Below are positions 19,629 to 28,577 of a stretch of 49,194 nt of DNA, in pieces. Under the pieces are notes generated by a model. That model saw nothing but the letters and a program-made list of their open reading frames with translations, was not told the origin of the DNA and searched no databases. The stretch is from NCBI GenBank assembly GCA_026195905.1, contig JAPHRE010000045.1, forward strand, positions 1 through 49,194, read 5' to 3'. This DNA is from Pseudopelagicola sp. (GTDB taxonomy: Bacteria; Pseudomonadota; Alphaproteobacteria; Rhodobacterales; Rhodobacteraceae). The first letter of the stretch is position 1. Each line of letters begins with the position of its first letter. The translations under genes and the position numbers were made by a program.

Positions 19629-20807
19629 TTACCCTAGCTCCAGAACCGCTTTGGAGAGGATCGACAGCATGACTTCCGATGTGCCCCCCTCGATCGAATT
19701 CCCCTTGGACCGCAGCCAGAGCGAGGCTTTTTCATCGCTCTGCGCATTTGCGAAATCCCATTCAACCGCGTCGAACCCGCCCGACTCCATGTTGATTTCC
19801 TGACGCCGCTTGTTCAGCTCCGTGCCGGTGTATTTGAGCGTCGCAGATTCGACCCCGATCTGATTTCCAGCCCGCGCCCATGCCTTGGCCCGGTCGAGTT
19901 CGGCCTTGAATGCGATCTCATCAACAAGGAAATCCGCGATCCTGGCGCGCAACAATGGATCGGCCAACCGCCCCGTCGCATCAAGCCCCACCGCCTCGCG
20001 CGCGGCATCGACCACGCTCTCGGATTTGAAAAGCGCCGAGTCGGTCGATCCGATCATCTCGCGCTCGTGGGTCAAAAGGTATTTGGCGATGCTCCAGCCC
20101 TTGCCACGCTCGCCGACGATCTGTTCTTTTGGCACCTTCACCGCATCAAAGAAAGTCTCGCAAAACGGCGATGCTCCCGAGATCAATTTGATGGGCTTGG
20201 TCGAGACACCCTCGCTCGCCATGTCAAACAATAGGAAGGAAATCCCCTTGTGTTTCGGCGCGTCCGGTTCGGTGCGCACGAGACAGAAAATCCAATCCGC
20301 CTGATCCGCATAAGAGGTCCAGATTTTCTGCCCGCTGACCTCAAAGTAGTCGCCCCGATCAACGCCCTTGGTCTGCACCCCTGCAAGGTCCGACCCCGCG
20401 CCCGGCTCTGAATACCCCTGACACCAGCGGATTTCGCCGCGTGCGATCTGTGGTAGGTAATGACGTTTCTGCTCTTCCGAGCCGAACTGCAACAAGGCCG
20501 GGCCGAGCATCCAGATACCAAAGCTCTGCAACGGCGGGCGCGCATGAATGCGCTGCATCTCTTCGCGCAGAACACGGTCCTCATCGCCCGTAAGACCGCC
20601 GCCGCCATAGGCCTCGGGCCATGTCGGCACGGTCCAGCCCCGCACGGCCATCCGCTCAAGCCAGAGCTGTTGCGCGTCGCTCTGGAAAACCCAGTTGCGC
20701 CCGCCCCAGCATACATCCGCCTCGCCCATTGGCTGGCGCATCTCCTGCGGACAATTCTCCTCCAGCCACGCCCGTGTCGAGGCGCGAAAATCTTGCATAT
20801 CGCTCAT
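19629..20807 (-). CDS. Acyl-CoA dehydrogenase family protein, large-subunit type
   Basis: A 392-residue flavoprotein of the PimC-like group. YSEPGAGSDLAGVQTK is the FAD/substrate motif and SGQKIWTSYADQADW the beta-domain signature; GNSIEGGTSEVM near the C-terminus closes the FAD site. I chose the ATG at 20807 because AGGTGA precedes it; a longer frame upstream runs through the hairpin and is unlikely to be translated. It is paired with the smaller dehydrogenase gene directly downstream. It presumably oxidises the CoA ester made by the ligase of the same operon. Confidence 0.92.
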   Translation of the reverse strand: MSDMQDFRASTRAWLEENCPQEMRQPMGEADVCWGGRNWVFQSDAQQLWLERMAVRGWTVPTWPEAYGGGGLTGDEDRVLREEMQRIHARPPLQSFGIWMLGPALLQFGSEEQKRHYLPQIARGEIRWCQGYSEPGAGSDLAGVQTKGVDRGDYFEVSGQKIWTSYADQADWIFCLVRTEPDAPKHKGISFLLFDMASEGVSTKPIKLISGASPFCETFFDAVKVPKEQIVGERGKGWSIAKYLLTHEREMIGSTDSALFKSESVVDAAREAVGLDATGRLADPLLRARIADFLVDEIAFKAELDRAKAWARAGNQIGVESATLKYTGTELNKRRQEINMESGGFDAVEWDFANAQSDEKASLWLRSKGNSIEGGTSEVMLSILSKAVLELG

Positions 20808-20828
20808 GATGTCACCTGATAGATCGTC

Positions 20829-20858
20829 AAAGGGCGCCCGCACCGGCAGGCGCCCTTT
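20829..20858 (-). terminator. Hairpin between the binding-protein and acyl-CoA dehydrogenase genes
   Basis: AAAGGGCGCC and GGCGCCCTTT form a perfect 10-bp stem around a 10-base loop, in the 61-base gap. The T run is longer on the plus strand, the antisense direction, so on the minus strand it may act as a partial terminator or processing site that favours binding-protein mRNA over the distal genes. Confidence 0.55.
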
Positions 20859-20868
20859 TTTGTGGTCC

Positions 20869-22029
20869 TTACTCTTCGTGGACCTTTTTCCAAGCACCGT
20901 TCTCAACAATGTTGATATAGACCGAATCCGCGCCCTGGTGGTCATCGGGGCCAAAGGTCATGTAGTTGCCAACAAGATCGTCCTGATACTCAAGCGTCTC
21001 CATCGCAGCGATGAAGCTTTCCTGCGTGACATCACGGCCCGCTTTTTCAAGCGCCATATGGGTCATTTTAGCCGCCGCATAGCCGAGCATCGAGAAGCCA
21101 ACCGGGTCTTCGCCGGTCGCGGCCCTATATTCCTCGATAAAGGCTTTCGGGGTTGGCTCATCCGCCCGCGCCCAGAGATCCTGCCAGCTTGCCGCCGCAT
21201 AGAACCCATCGGTCACACCGCCCGGAACCTTTGCCACAACGGTGAGGAAGCTCGCCGAGGTGCCGAGGAATTTCATGTCCGACAAGCCCATCTTCTTGGC
21301 GGTGCCAACGATGGTGATCGCCTGACGCACACCCACGGCCATAGTGACAATGTCACAGCCCTCTTCCTTGAGCTTGGAAAGCGAGCCGACGAAATCGGTC
21401 TCGTCCGGCTTGTGCGAAGTTTCGGCGGCATAGGTGATGCCCGCCTCTTTCGCGCCTTCCTTGGTGCCGTCAACGATCTCTGCGCCGAAATCGGTCGGGA
21501 GATACATCGAACAGACCTCTTGCCCGCCGAATTCGCTGGCAAGATATTTTACGCCAACCCGTGCCTGATCGTAATAGCTCGAGAATGAGGTGAACTTATT
21601 CTTAATCGGCTCCTGAAGCATCTGACGCGCGGCGGTAAGCGGGCCGAGGTTCGGGATACCTTTGGGATCAAGAAGTTTGAAACCCGCCATGTTCATCGGC
21701 GTGCCAAGGCTTAGAAGCATGGCAAAGACCTTGTCGCGGTTCAATAGCTTGTTATAGCCCTGCATCGCGCGCGGCATCTGGTATCCGTTGTCCTCCACAA
21801 CGAACCGGATGCTACGGCCATGTACGCCACCTGCGGCGTTCAGCTTGTCGAAATAGACGTTTGCGCCCTTGACGGCTGGAACGCCGATCGCGGCAAAAAT
21901 CCCCGACAGGTCATTGACCGAGCCGATGACGATTTCGTCATCTGTGACGCCCTGGACTTGCGCCGAGGCGATGGTCGCGGCGGCGGTCAGACCCGCTGCA
22001 AGCGATAGTTTCTTTACCAAATTTTTCAT
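20869..22029 (-). CDS. ABC transporter substrate-binding protein (LivJ family)
   Basis: A 386-residue periplasmic binding protein of the branched-chain amino acid/amide family. The signal peptide ends at ASA-Q (about residue 23). The mature part has the two-lobed type I fold, with VIGSVNDLSGIFAAIGVPAVKGA at the start and GYAAAKMTHMALEKAG near the end. Family members also bind aromatic acids, dicarboxylates and amides. Its operon encodes a CoA ligase and acyl-CoA dehydrogenases, so an organic acid is more likely than leucine. It lies 38 bases after the ligase gene and is followed by a hairpin. Confidence 0.92.
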   Translation of the reverse strand: MKNLVKKLSLAAGLTAAATIASAQVQGVTDDEIVIGSVNDLSGIFAAIGVPAVKGANVYFDKLNAAGGVHGRSIRFVVEDNGYQMPRAMQGYNKLLNRDKVFAMLLSLGTPMNMAGFKLLDPKGIPNLGPLTAARQMLQEPIKNKFTSFSSYYDQARVGVKYLASEFGGQEVCSMYLPTDFGAEIVDGTKEGAKEAGITYAAETSHKPDETDFVGSLSKLKEEGCDIVTMAVGVRQAITIVGTAKKMGLSDMKFLGTSASFLTVVAKVPGGVTDGFYAAASWQDLWARADEPTPKAFIEEYRAATGEDPVGFSMLGYAAAKMTHMALEKAGRDVTQESFIAAMETLEYQDDLVGNYMTFGPDDHQGADSVYINIVENGAWKKVHEE

Positions 22030-22067
22030 GGTTCTCCTCCCGTTGAAAATTTTTCGTCTTGTCGTCC

Positions 22068-23954
22068 TTAGTACATCTCCTCGATCAGATGAGCGTGCGC
22101 CTTTTCTACATAGCTGCGCTTGAGCTTCATCGTCGCGGTGAGCTCGTCATCCTCCGCCGTCAACAGAACGTCGATGAGGCGGAAGTCCTTGATCTGCTCG
22201 ACGCGGGCAAACTCTTTGTTCACCGCATCGACCTCTGCTTTGATCAGGTCCTTGATTTCCTTCGCCGCACAGAGCGAGGCAAAGTTCGAGAACGGGACCT
22301 TCTTGTCCTGAGCGTATTTCTCAACGTTCTCCTGATCAATCATTATGAGCGCCGTAAGGTATTTACGCCGATCCCCGATAATGACCGCATCCGAGATATA
22401 ATGCGAGAACTTCAATCGGCTCTCAATCTCGGCGGGCGTGATGTTCTTGCCGCCTGCGGTAATGATGATGTCCTTGAGACGGCCGGTGATGGTCACATAG
22501 CCATCCTCGTCAATCCGCCCGACATCCCCGGTCCGAAGCCACCCATCGGCAGTATAGGTCTCCGCCGTTTTCTCATTGTTGCGCCAATAGCCTTTGAAAT
22601 TATTGAGACCCTTGGTTTGAATCTCGCCATCGTCGGCAATGCGCACCTCATAGCCCGGAATCGGCGTGCCAATGGTGCCGATACGGTTGTCGTCACGGGT
22701 GTTGAGCGTCGCAAGGCCCGCTGTTTCGGTCATGCCATAGCCCTCGACAAGCGGCACGCCAATCGCCCAGAACCACTTGATAAGCTCCGGCGATATCGGC
22801 GCTGCCCCCGTGCCGCCCCGACGCATCCGGTCAAGGCCAAGCATCCGGCGCAGGTTGCGCAACACAAGGCGATCCCAAATCTTATATTGCACCGTGACTA
22901 TGGCCGGAACCGGCTTGTTGTCGACCATATAAGAGGCCCGCGTCATCCCGGCCTTGATCGCCCTATGATAGGCCCAGCGCCCCAGGGGCGTCGCCTCCTG
23001 CGCAAGGATCAAGACCTGCGAATAGATCTTCTCCCAAACCCGCGGCACCGCCGTAAACGTATTGGGCGATACCTCTTGCAGGTTATTGAAAACCGTTTCC
23101 GGGCTTTCTGCGAAATTGACGACACATTTGCCCGCCAGCGGGAAATAGATCGACACATCGCGCTCAAGGATGTGACACAGCGGCAGGAAGCAAAGCTGCT
23201 GGTCGGTCTCCTGCACCGAAAGCCGCCGTGCGCCGGCCTCGATCGCAGCCATGATATTCTCGTTTGAAACCATCGCGCCCTTGGGCATCCCCGTCGTCCC
23301 CGAAGTATAGACGAGGATCGCCGTATCTTCCGGCTGAGCCGCCTCGATCTCTGCTTCAAAGGCGTCCGGCTCATCGGCAGCGGCCTGTTTGCCGATCTCG
23401 TAAAGCTCGCTGATCATCATACACCGATGATGCTCAAGATCATGCAGCCCCTCATCCTCAAGGATGATGACATTCACAAGCCCCGGAACCTCGTCTTCAA
23501 TCTGAAGATACTTGTCGAGCTGTTCCTCGTCCTCAACGATGAGAAACCGGCTATCGCTATTGTTGATAAGATACGAAAGCTGCTTGGCGGAATCGGTTGT
23601 ATAGACGCCCGAGGCAATGCCCCCGACCGCCTGAACCCCCATATCGAAATAGGCCCACTCCTTGCGATCTTCCGACAGGATCGACACCGCCTCGCCGCGC
23701 TTGAGGCCAAGTTTGCGAAGCGCCATACCGATCCATTTGGCATGGTTCCAATAGTCATCCCATGTATAGGGCTTCCAGATCCCGAGATCTTTCTCGCGAT
23801 GCGCCGTGCGCCCCCCGAGCGTTTTACAACGCTCCCGAAAGAGCGCGGGCACCGTGGTGCAGCCATCAACCCGGAGCGGACGTTGCCCGGCCTGTGCGTT
23901 ATACCGCACACCGTTGATAACGGTTTCATTCGTGTTCGTTGCCGAATCCAACAT
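22068..23954 (-). CDS. Long-chain-type acyl-CoA ligase (AMP-binding)
   Basis: A 628-residue adenylate-forming enzyme of the FAA1/COG1022 type, which activates a carboxylic acid to its CoA thioester via an acyl-AMP. The P-loop YTSGTTGMPKGA lies at residues about 216-227. GYGMTETAG and the hinge motif GWLRTGDVGRIDEDGYVTI are present, and the catalytic lysine region GGKNITPAEIE is intact. GGAGG precedes the ATG chosen at 23954; a longer frame starting at 23984 lacks such a site. It sits within the transporter set, 2 bases after the ATPase gene, suggesting that import and activation are coupled. Confidence 0.93.
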   Translation of the reverse strand: MLDSATNTNETVINGVRYNAQAGQRPLRVDGCTTVPALFRERCKTLGGRTAHREKDLGIWKPYTWDDYWNHAKWIGMALRKLGLKRGEAVSILSEDRKEWAYFDMGVQAVGGIASGVYTTDSAKQLSYLINNSDSRFLIVEDEEQLDKYLQIEDEVPGLVNVIILEDEGLHDLEHHRCMMISELYEIGKQAAADEPDAFEAEIEAAQPEDTAILVYTSGTTGMPKGAMVSNENIMAAIEAGARRLSVQETDQQLCFLPLCHILERDVSIYFPLAGKCVVNFAESPETVFNNLQEVSPNTFTAVPRVWEKIYSQVLILAQEATPLGRWAYHRAIKAGMTRASYMVDNKPVPAIVTVQYKIWDRLVLRNLRRMLGLDRMRRGGTGAAPISPELIKWFWAIGVPLVEGYGMTETAGLATLNTRDDNRIGTIGTPIPGYEVRIADDGEIQTKGLNNFKGYWRNNEKTAETYTADGWLRTGDVGRIDEDGYVTITGRLKDIIITAGGKNITPAEIESRLKFSHYISDAVIIGDRRKYLTALIMIDQENVEKYAQDKKVPFSNFASLCAAKEIKDLIKAEVDAVNKEFARVEQIKDFRLIDVLLTAEDDELTATMKLKRSYVEKAHAHLIEEMY

Positions 23955-23956
23955 GC

Positions 23957-24730
23957 TTACCTCCACGTCTTTCTGCGCTTCCAACGGCGCTGTTCGCGCG
24001 GGCCTTCTTCCTGCACGCCAAGATAGAAGTTCTGGATATCTTCGGATTTAAGCAGCTCTTCCGCTGTGCCATCCATCACGATCCGGCCCACTTCCATCAC
24101 ATACCCATCATGCGCGAGGTTGAGCGCCGCACTGGCGTTCTGCTCGACAAGCATCATGGTCATATTGCGCTCTTCGTTGAGCCGCTTGAGGATTTCGAAA
24201 ATCTCCTGAACCAAAAGCGGCGACAGGCCGAGCGATGGCTCATCCAAAAGCATCACCTTGGGCCGCCCCATAAGGCCGCGCCCGATGGCAAGCATCTGCT
24301 GCTGACCGCCCGAAAGCGTGCCCGCCTCTTGCGTCCGACGCTCTTTGAGGATCGGGAAATAGCTAAAGACCATCTCGCGATCGTCCTCGATCCCGGCCTT
24401 GTCATGGCGCGTATAAGCGCCAAGGCTAAGGTTCTCGTCCACGGTCAAAAGCGGAAAGACCTCGCGCCCCTCGGGCACATGCACAACCCCGTCATGCACG
24501 ATCTTATGCGGCTCCTGTCCCTGAATTTCGCGGCCCTCGAAAAGGACTTTGCCCTTTTCCGGGTCCATCACACCAGAGATCGTTTTCATCAATGTGGTCT
24601 TGCCCGCGCCGTTCGCTCCGAGGATCGACACGATCCGCCCCGGATGCACGTCCAAAGACACGCCCCGGATCGCCATGATCGGTCCATAAAAGCTCTCGAC
24701 GTTGCGGATTTTCAGGATCGGTTCGCTCAT
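23957..24730 (-). CDS. ABC transporter ATP-binding protein (LivF type)
   Basis: A 257-residue ATPase. Walker A is GANGAGKT (residues 38-45), the signature LSGGQQQMLAIGRGL is near residue 140, and Walker B is VMLLDEPSLGLSP. The C-terminal extension (about 20 residues rich in Arg and Trp, ending QRRWKRRKTWR) is longer than in typical LivF. The start overlaps the preceding ATPase gene by 4 bases. It energises the importer with the LivG-type partner. Confidence 0.95.
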   Translation of the reverse strand: MSEPILKIRNVESFYGPIMAIRGVSLDVHPGRIVSILGANGAGKTTLMKTISGVMDPEKGKVLFEGREIQGQEPHKIVHDGVVHVPEGREVFPLLTVDENLSLGAYTRHDKAGIEDDREMVFSYFPILKERRTQEAGTLSGGQQQMLAIGRGLMGRPKVMLLDEPSLGLSPLLVQEIFEILKRLNEERNMTMMLVEQNASAALNLAHDGYVMEVGRIVMDGTAEELLKSEDIQNFYLGVQEEGPREQRRWKRRKTWR

Positions 24731-25491
24731 GACGCTTTCCCCAGATATGCTTCGATCACGGCCGGGTCGGATTGGACTTCCGTTGGCGTCCCAAGCGCAA
24801 GCCGCGCCCCGTCCGCCATCGCAAGCACGCGGTCCGACACCCCGGACACCAGCCCCATGTCATGTTCCACCATCAAAACGGTGATCCCCATCTGGCGGCG
24901 AATGTCGTCGATCCACCACCGCATATCCGTCGTCTCTTCGACCGATAGCCCCGAGGCGGGTTCGTCCAAAAGCAACAGCTTGGGATCGGTCGCCAGCGCA
25001 CGGGCGACCTCAACCACCTTGCGCACCCCGTAAGGCAGGCCTGCAATCCGCTTTTCGCGGTAGGCCTGAAGATCAAGGAAGTCGATGATCTCTTCGACGA
25101 AATGGCGGCTCTGCAATTCCTGTTTGCGCACCGAGGGCGTAAAGAACAACTCGGTGAGGAAATTACTGCCACGATGGCGATGCCGTCCGACAAGAAGGTT
25201 TTCAAGCACCGTCGCCTGTTCAAAAAGCTCGATGTTTTGAAACGTCCGTGCGACGCCAAAATCGGCCACGCGCGACGATTTCTCCTTGAGAAGATCATGC
25301 CCGTCAAAGCGGATACTGCCCGTCACCGGCGTATAAAACCGCGAGATGAGGTTAAAGACGGTGGATTTCCCCGCACCGTTCGGCCCGACAATGGCGAAGA
25401 CTTCGCCCTCCTCGACCGAAAAGCTTAGATTATCCACCGCGGTGAGACCGCCAAATTTCAGCGTCACGTTTTCCAGCTCGAGAAGGCTCAT
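24727..25491 (-). CDS. ABC transporter ATP-binding protein (LivG type)
   Basis: A 254-residue ATPase. Walker A is GPNGAGKST (residues 36-44) and Walker B LLLLDEPASGLS. The signature region reads LPYGVRKVVEVARAL, in place of the LSGGQ form, as in many LivG proteins. It overlaps the permease gene upstream and the LivF-type gene downstream by 4 bases each, so these genes are translationally coupled. Confidence 0.95.
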   Translation of the reverse strand: MSLLELENVTLKFGGLTAVDNLSFSVEEGEVFAIVGPNGAGKSTVFNLISRFYTPVTGSIRFDGHDLLKEKSSRVADFGVARTFQNIELFEQATVLENLLVGRHRHRGSNFLTELFFTPSVRKQELQSRHFVEEIIDFLDLQAYREKRIAGLPYGVRKVVEVARALATDPKLLLLDEPASGLSVEETTDMRWWIDDIRRQMGITVLMVEHDMGLVSGVSDRVLAMADGARLALGTPTEVQSDPAVIEAYLGKAS

Positions 25492-26585
25492 CTTAGACGC
25501 TCCGTCTTCAGGTAGGATTTCTGGCGTTTGAACATGTCCTTGCGGTAGAACGGGAACAGCTCAAACCATGTGCGGATCTTGAGCCAGCGCCCGTAGATGC
25601 CCATCGGTTCAAACAAGATGAACATGATGAGGATCATACCGAAGATACCAAACTCAAGCCCCGGAATAGCCACGTTCGAGCCGCCGACAAGCGCCCCGAC
25701 CCATTCCTTCGAGATCGAAAGGAACTGTGGCAGGAAGCCGATAATGATCGCGCCAAAGAACGCGCCATGAATGGACCCAAGCCCGCCAATAACGATCATC
25801 ATCAAAAGCTGGATCGAGATCACAACGCTAAAGGTCTCGTTGTTGAACGCCCCGGCAAATAGCCCCATGAGCGCCCCCGCAAGCCCGGTGACCGCACAGG
25901 AGATCCCGAAGGAAATCGCCTTGGTGCGCGCCACGTCGATACCCATCGCCTGCGCCGAAACTTCTGAATCGCGCACCGCGATAAAGCTCCGCCCCAAGGG
26001 CGAGCGCAGAAGGTTGATATAGCCAAGCGTGACAAGGATCGTCACCCCAAGCACCAGGTAGTAAAACGCTTTGGGCGTGCCCCAGCGATCCACATCAATG
26101 CCAAAGACATTCACAGGCGGGGCATATTTGCCGCCCACGCCGCCGGTCCAATGCTCGGTCAGAACGATGATATCATCGGCCAGGATCGACATCGCCATCG
26201 TCGCAATCGCAAGGTAAATACCATGCAGGCGCAGCGCCGGAATGGCGATAACCATGCCCACAAGCCCGGTGATGATCCCCGCAAGCGGGAAGGCAATCAG
26301 GAACGGAACCCCGGCCTCGACGAGGATAATATTGGCATAACACCCCAGCGCAAGGAACGCCGCGTGCCCAAGGCTGGCCTGTCCGGTGTGCCCGGTCAGA
26401 ACCATAAGCCCAAGCCCCGCAAGCGCCCAGATCAGCACGTTGGTCAATTCGCCAAGAAAGAACGCATCGAACACGAACGGCGCCACGATCGCCGCCGCAA
26501 TCAGAAGAAGATAAAGCGAGAGCTGATATCCGTCTTTCCACGGACGCAGGTCTTGCATGTAGTCGGTTTTGAAAATGATCCGCAT
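25488..26585 (-). CDS. ABC transporter permease (LivM type)
   Basis: A 365-residue inner-membrane permease with about nine to ten hydrophobic segments. The family block GHTGQASLGHAAFLALG is present, as is the coupling-helix region RDSEVSAQAMGIDVARTKAISFG. A charged C-terminal tail (FYRKDMFKRQKSYLKTERLR) extends past the last membrane segment. It pairs with the LivH-type permease 4 bases upstream and overlaps the LivG-type gene. Confidence 0.94.
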   Translation of the reverse strand: MRIIFKTDYMQDLRPWKDGYQLSLYLLLIAAAIVAPFVFDAFFLGELTNVLIWALAGLGLMVLTGHTGQASLGHAAFLALGCYANIILVEAGVPFLIAFPLAGIITGLVGMVIAIPALRLHGIYLAIATMAMSILADDIIVLTEHWTGGVGGKYAPPVNVFGIDVDRWGTPKAFYYLVLGVTILVTLGYINLLRSPLGRSFIAVRDSEVSAQAMGIDVARTKAISFGISCAVTGLAGALMGLFAGAFNNETFSVVISIQLLMMIVIGGLGSIHGAFFGAIIIGFLPQFLSISKEWVGALVGGSNVAIPGLEFGIFGMILIMFILFEPMGIYGRWLKIRTWFELFPFYRKDMFKRQKSYLKTERLR

Positions 26586-26589
26586 CGCT

Positions 26590-27465
26590 TTACACCTTCT
26601 TCACACGCACTTGGCTAAACAGCCCGTGCGGACGGAAGATCAGCACCGCAAGCAAGAGCGCATAAGGCGCGACCTGGCTATAACCGGCGGCGATATACCG
26701 GCTCGCAAACGGCTCGATGACGCCCACGATAAGCCCGCCTGCAAGCGCGCCCGGAAGGCTTCCGAACCCGCCGATCACGGCGGCGGCAAAGGCTTTGATC
26801 CCCATCAGACCAGTATTGGGATCAACCGCGCCCTTGGCGGCAAACAAGATCCCCGCGATACAGGCAACACCGCCCGCAAGCGCCCAGATGAACCCCTGCA
26901 CCCGCTTGACCGGCACCCCCATGTAATAGGCCGCAAGCTGGTTTTGCGACGCGCCCTGCATCGCAAGCCCCAGCTTGGTGCGATTGAAGAACTCATAAAG
27001 CCCCCAAGTCAGCAGGATCGTCACCACGATAACCGCGACATCCTCCATCCCAAGGACCAGCCCGCCAAAGGCGACCTCCTTGCCCGCGAACGGACTCTGA
27101 AGCGATTGCGGCTCATGGCCCCAGATCACCCCGGCAAAGAACCGGATCACAAAGCCAAGCGCGATGGTCAGGATGACAACCGCCGTCTGGCTTTCGCCGA
27201 ACATAAAACGGATGACAAAACGATCTAGCAAGTATCCCAAAAGCGCCATGATCGCGATCGAGATCGGCACAGCGATCCAGAACGGCAATCCCATGTAATT
27301 CGCGTTGGTCAACCCGATGGTGACAAAGGCGCCGAGCATCATGAAATCGCCTTGGGCGAAATTCACGGCCTCTGTCGCCTTGTAGATCAGAACAAAGCCT
27401 AAGGCGATAAGGCCGTAAACACAGCCGTTCGCCAGCCCACTGATCAAGAGCTGTAGAATATCCAA
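26590..27465 (-). CDS. ABC transporter permease (LivH type)
   Basis: A 291-residue inner-membrane permease with about eight hydrophobic segments. The N-terminus (LLISGLANGCVYGLIALGFVL) and NFAQGDFMMLGAF are the family signatures; the coupling segment reads RTKLGLAMQGASQNQLAAYYMG. The start is TTG at 27465, preceded by GGGAGG at good spacing, an uncommon start codon that is the only one fitting the family's N-terminus. First gene of the transporter set, 77 bases after the oxidoreductase gene. Confidence 0.93.
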   Translation of the reverse strand: MDILQLLISGLANGCVYGLIALGFVLIYKATEAVNFAQGDFMMLGAFVTIGLTNANYMGLPFWIAVPISIAIMALLGYLLDRFVIRFMFGESQTAVVILTIALGFVIRFFAGVIWGHEPQSLQSPFAGKEVAFGGLVLGMEDVAVIVVTILLTWGLYEFFNRTKLGLAMQGASQNQLAAYYMGVPVKRVQGFIWALAGGVACIAGILFAAKGAVDPNTGLMGIKAFAAAVIGGFGSLPGALAGGLIVGVIEPFASRYIAAGYSQVAPYALLLAVLIFRPHGLFSQVRVKKV

Positions 27466-27542
27466 TTTTTCCTCCCTGCGCCGGTTTGTCCCGACTCCCT
27501 TTCATGCAGACCAACTCCTCCCCGAGCCGGCCTTCACATTCA

Positions 27543-28577
27543 TTATGGCGAGATCATCACCTTTCCGTCCGTATTTTTCAAAGCCCCCGCGAGTTGTGAC
27601 ACTACGTCACCAAGCGCCAAATGGCTCGAAACATCCGTTGTCCAGCGTCCATCGGCAAACCGCGCCTGCACTTCGCCGATCACACGCATTTGATCTTGCG
27701 GCGGCGTGGAGCGCATCCAGGACGTAAGCCAGAACCCCTCGATTCGCTTGCCCATGAAGATAAGCTGCCCCATCTGCGTGAGCTTGGGCAGTTCGGGATC
27801 GAGCTTGCCATAGCTGATCCAGCGCGCGCCGTTTGGCATCGCCGCAAAGACCTGCTCCGAAAGCTGGTTCGATACCGCATCAAGAAACACCCGCGGTTTG
27901 AGCGCCTTGCTCATCTTGGCAAATGTCCCAACCATGTCGGGGTCGGAGGTCACAAGAACCTCTTCCGCCCCCTTGTCCTTAAGGATCGCCACCGCCTCTT
28001 GCCGCCGCACCATCGCAATCGGCTTGAGGCCCATATCACGCCCAAGCGACACCATAAGTTTCCCAAGCTGGCTCGACGCCGCAGAGACCACAAACGCCTC
28101 GCCGTCCTGTTTGGCAATATCGACCATCGCCATCGCGGTCATCGGGTTAACGATCTGCGCCGCGCCGTCCTCATCCTTGAGGTCCGGGCGCAGCGGCACA
28201 CATTGCATCGCCTCGGTCAGCGCATATTCCGCCCAAGCGCCTGATCCGCCCATCGCCACGACAAAGGCGACCCGCTTGCCCATCAGGCCATCCGCGCCAT
28301 CGCCCGCCGCCACGACATCGCCGCAGCCTTCAAACCCCGCCGGAGTGCCCTTGACGCGCGGCTGGCCGTATTCGCCCTTGATGAAATGCAAATCCGACGG
28401 GTTCACCGACGACATACGCACCCGTATGAGAACCTGCCCCGGACCGGGGGTCGGCACCGGAATTTCCGCCGTCTCAAGATAGTTTGCCGCGTCGTCGATA
28501 TGCGGCCCCTCGGAGGTGCCGGAATACCCGTCTCCCGTCTGCAAAATGGCGGTCATGGTCTTGGGTAGCTCAGGCAT
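27543..28577 (-). CDS. Zinc-type medium-chain dehydrogenase/quinone oxidoreductase-like protein
   Basis: A 344-residue MDR-superfamily protein. The N-terminal GroES-like domain has GPGQVLIRVRMSSVNPSDL and GFEGCGDVVAAG; the nucleotide-binding domain has SAASSQLGKLMVSLGRDMGL, where the usual glycine motif is altered to SAASSQLG. The zinc ligands of alcohol dehydrogenases are absent, so it is probably an NADPH-dependent enoyl or quinone reductase. I chose the ATG at 28577; a TTG two codons earlier is possible. It overlaps the TetR gene end by 8 bases and heads the catabolic operon. Confidence 0.88.
   Translation of the reverse strand: MPELPKTMTAILQTGDGYSGTSEGPHIDDAANYLETAEIPVPTPGPGQVLIRVRMSSVNPSDLHFIKGEYGQPRVKGTPAGFEGCGDVVAAGDGADGLMGKRVAFVVAMGGSGAWAEYALTEAMQCVPLRPDLKDEDGAAQIVNPMTAMAMVDIAKQDGEAFVVSAASSQLGKLMVSLGRDMGLKPIAMVRRQEAVAILKDKGAEEVLVTSDPDMVGTFAKMSKALKPRVFLDAVSNQLSEQVFAAMPNGARWISYGKLDPELPKLTQMGQLIFMGKRIEGFWLTSWMRSTPPQDQMRVIGEVQARFADGRWTTDVSSHLALGDVVSQLAGALKNTDGKVMISP

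Noticed and set aside
20808-20954. N-terminal extension of the larger acyl-CoA dehydrogenase
   Set aside because: It would run through a hairpin and into the binding-protein gene end, and its residues are unlike any acyl-CoA dehydrogenase. AGGTGA supports the later ATG.
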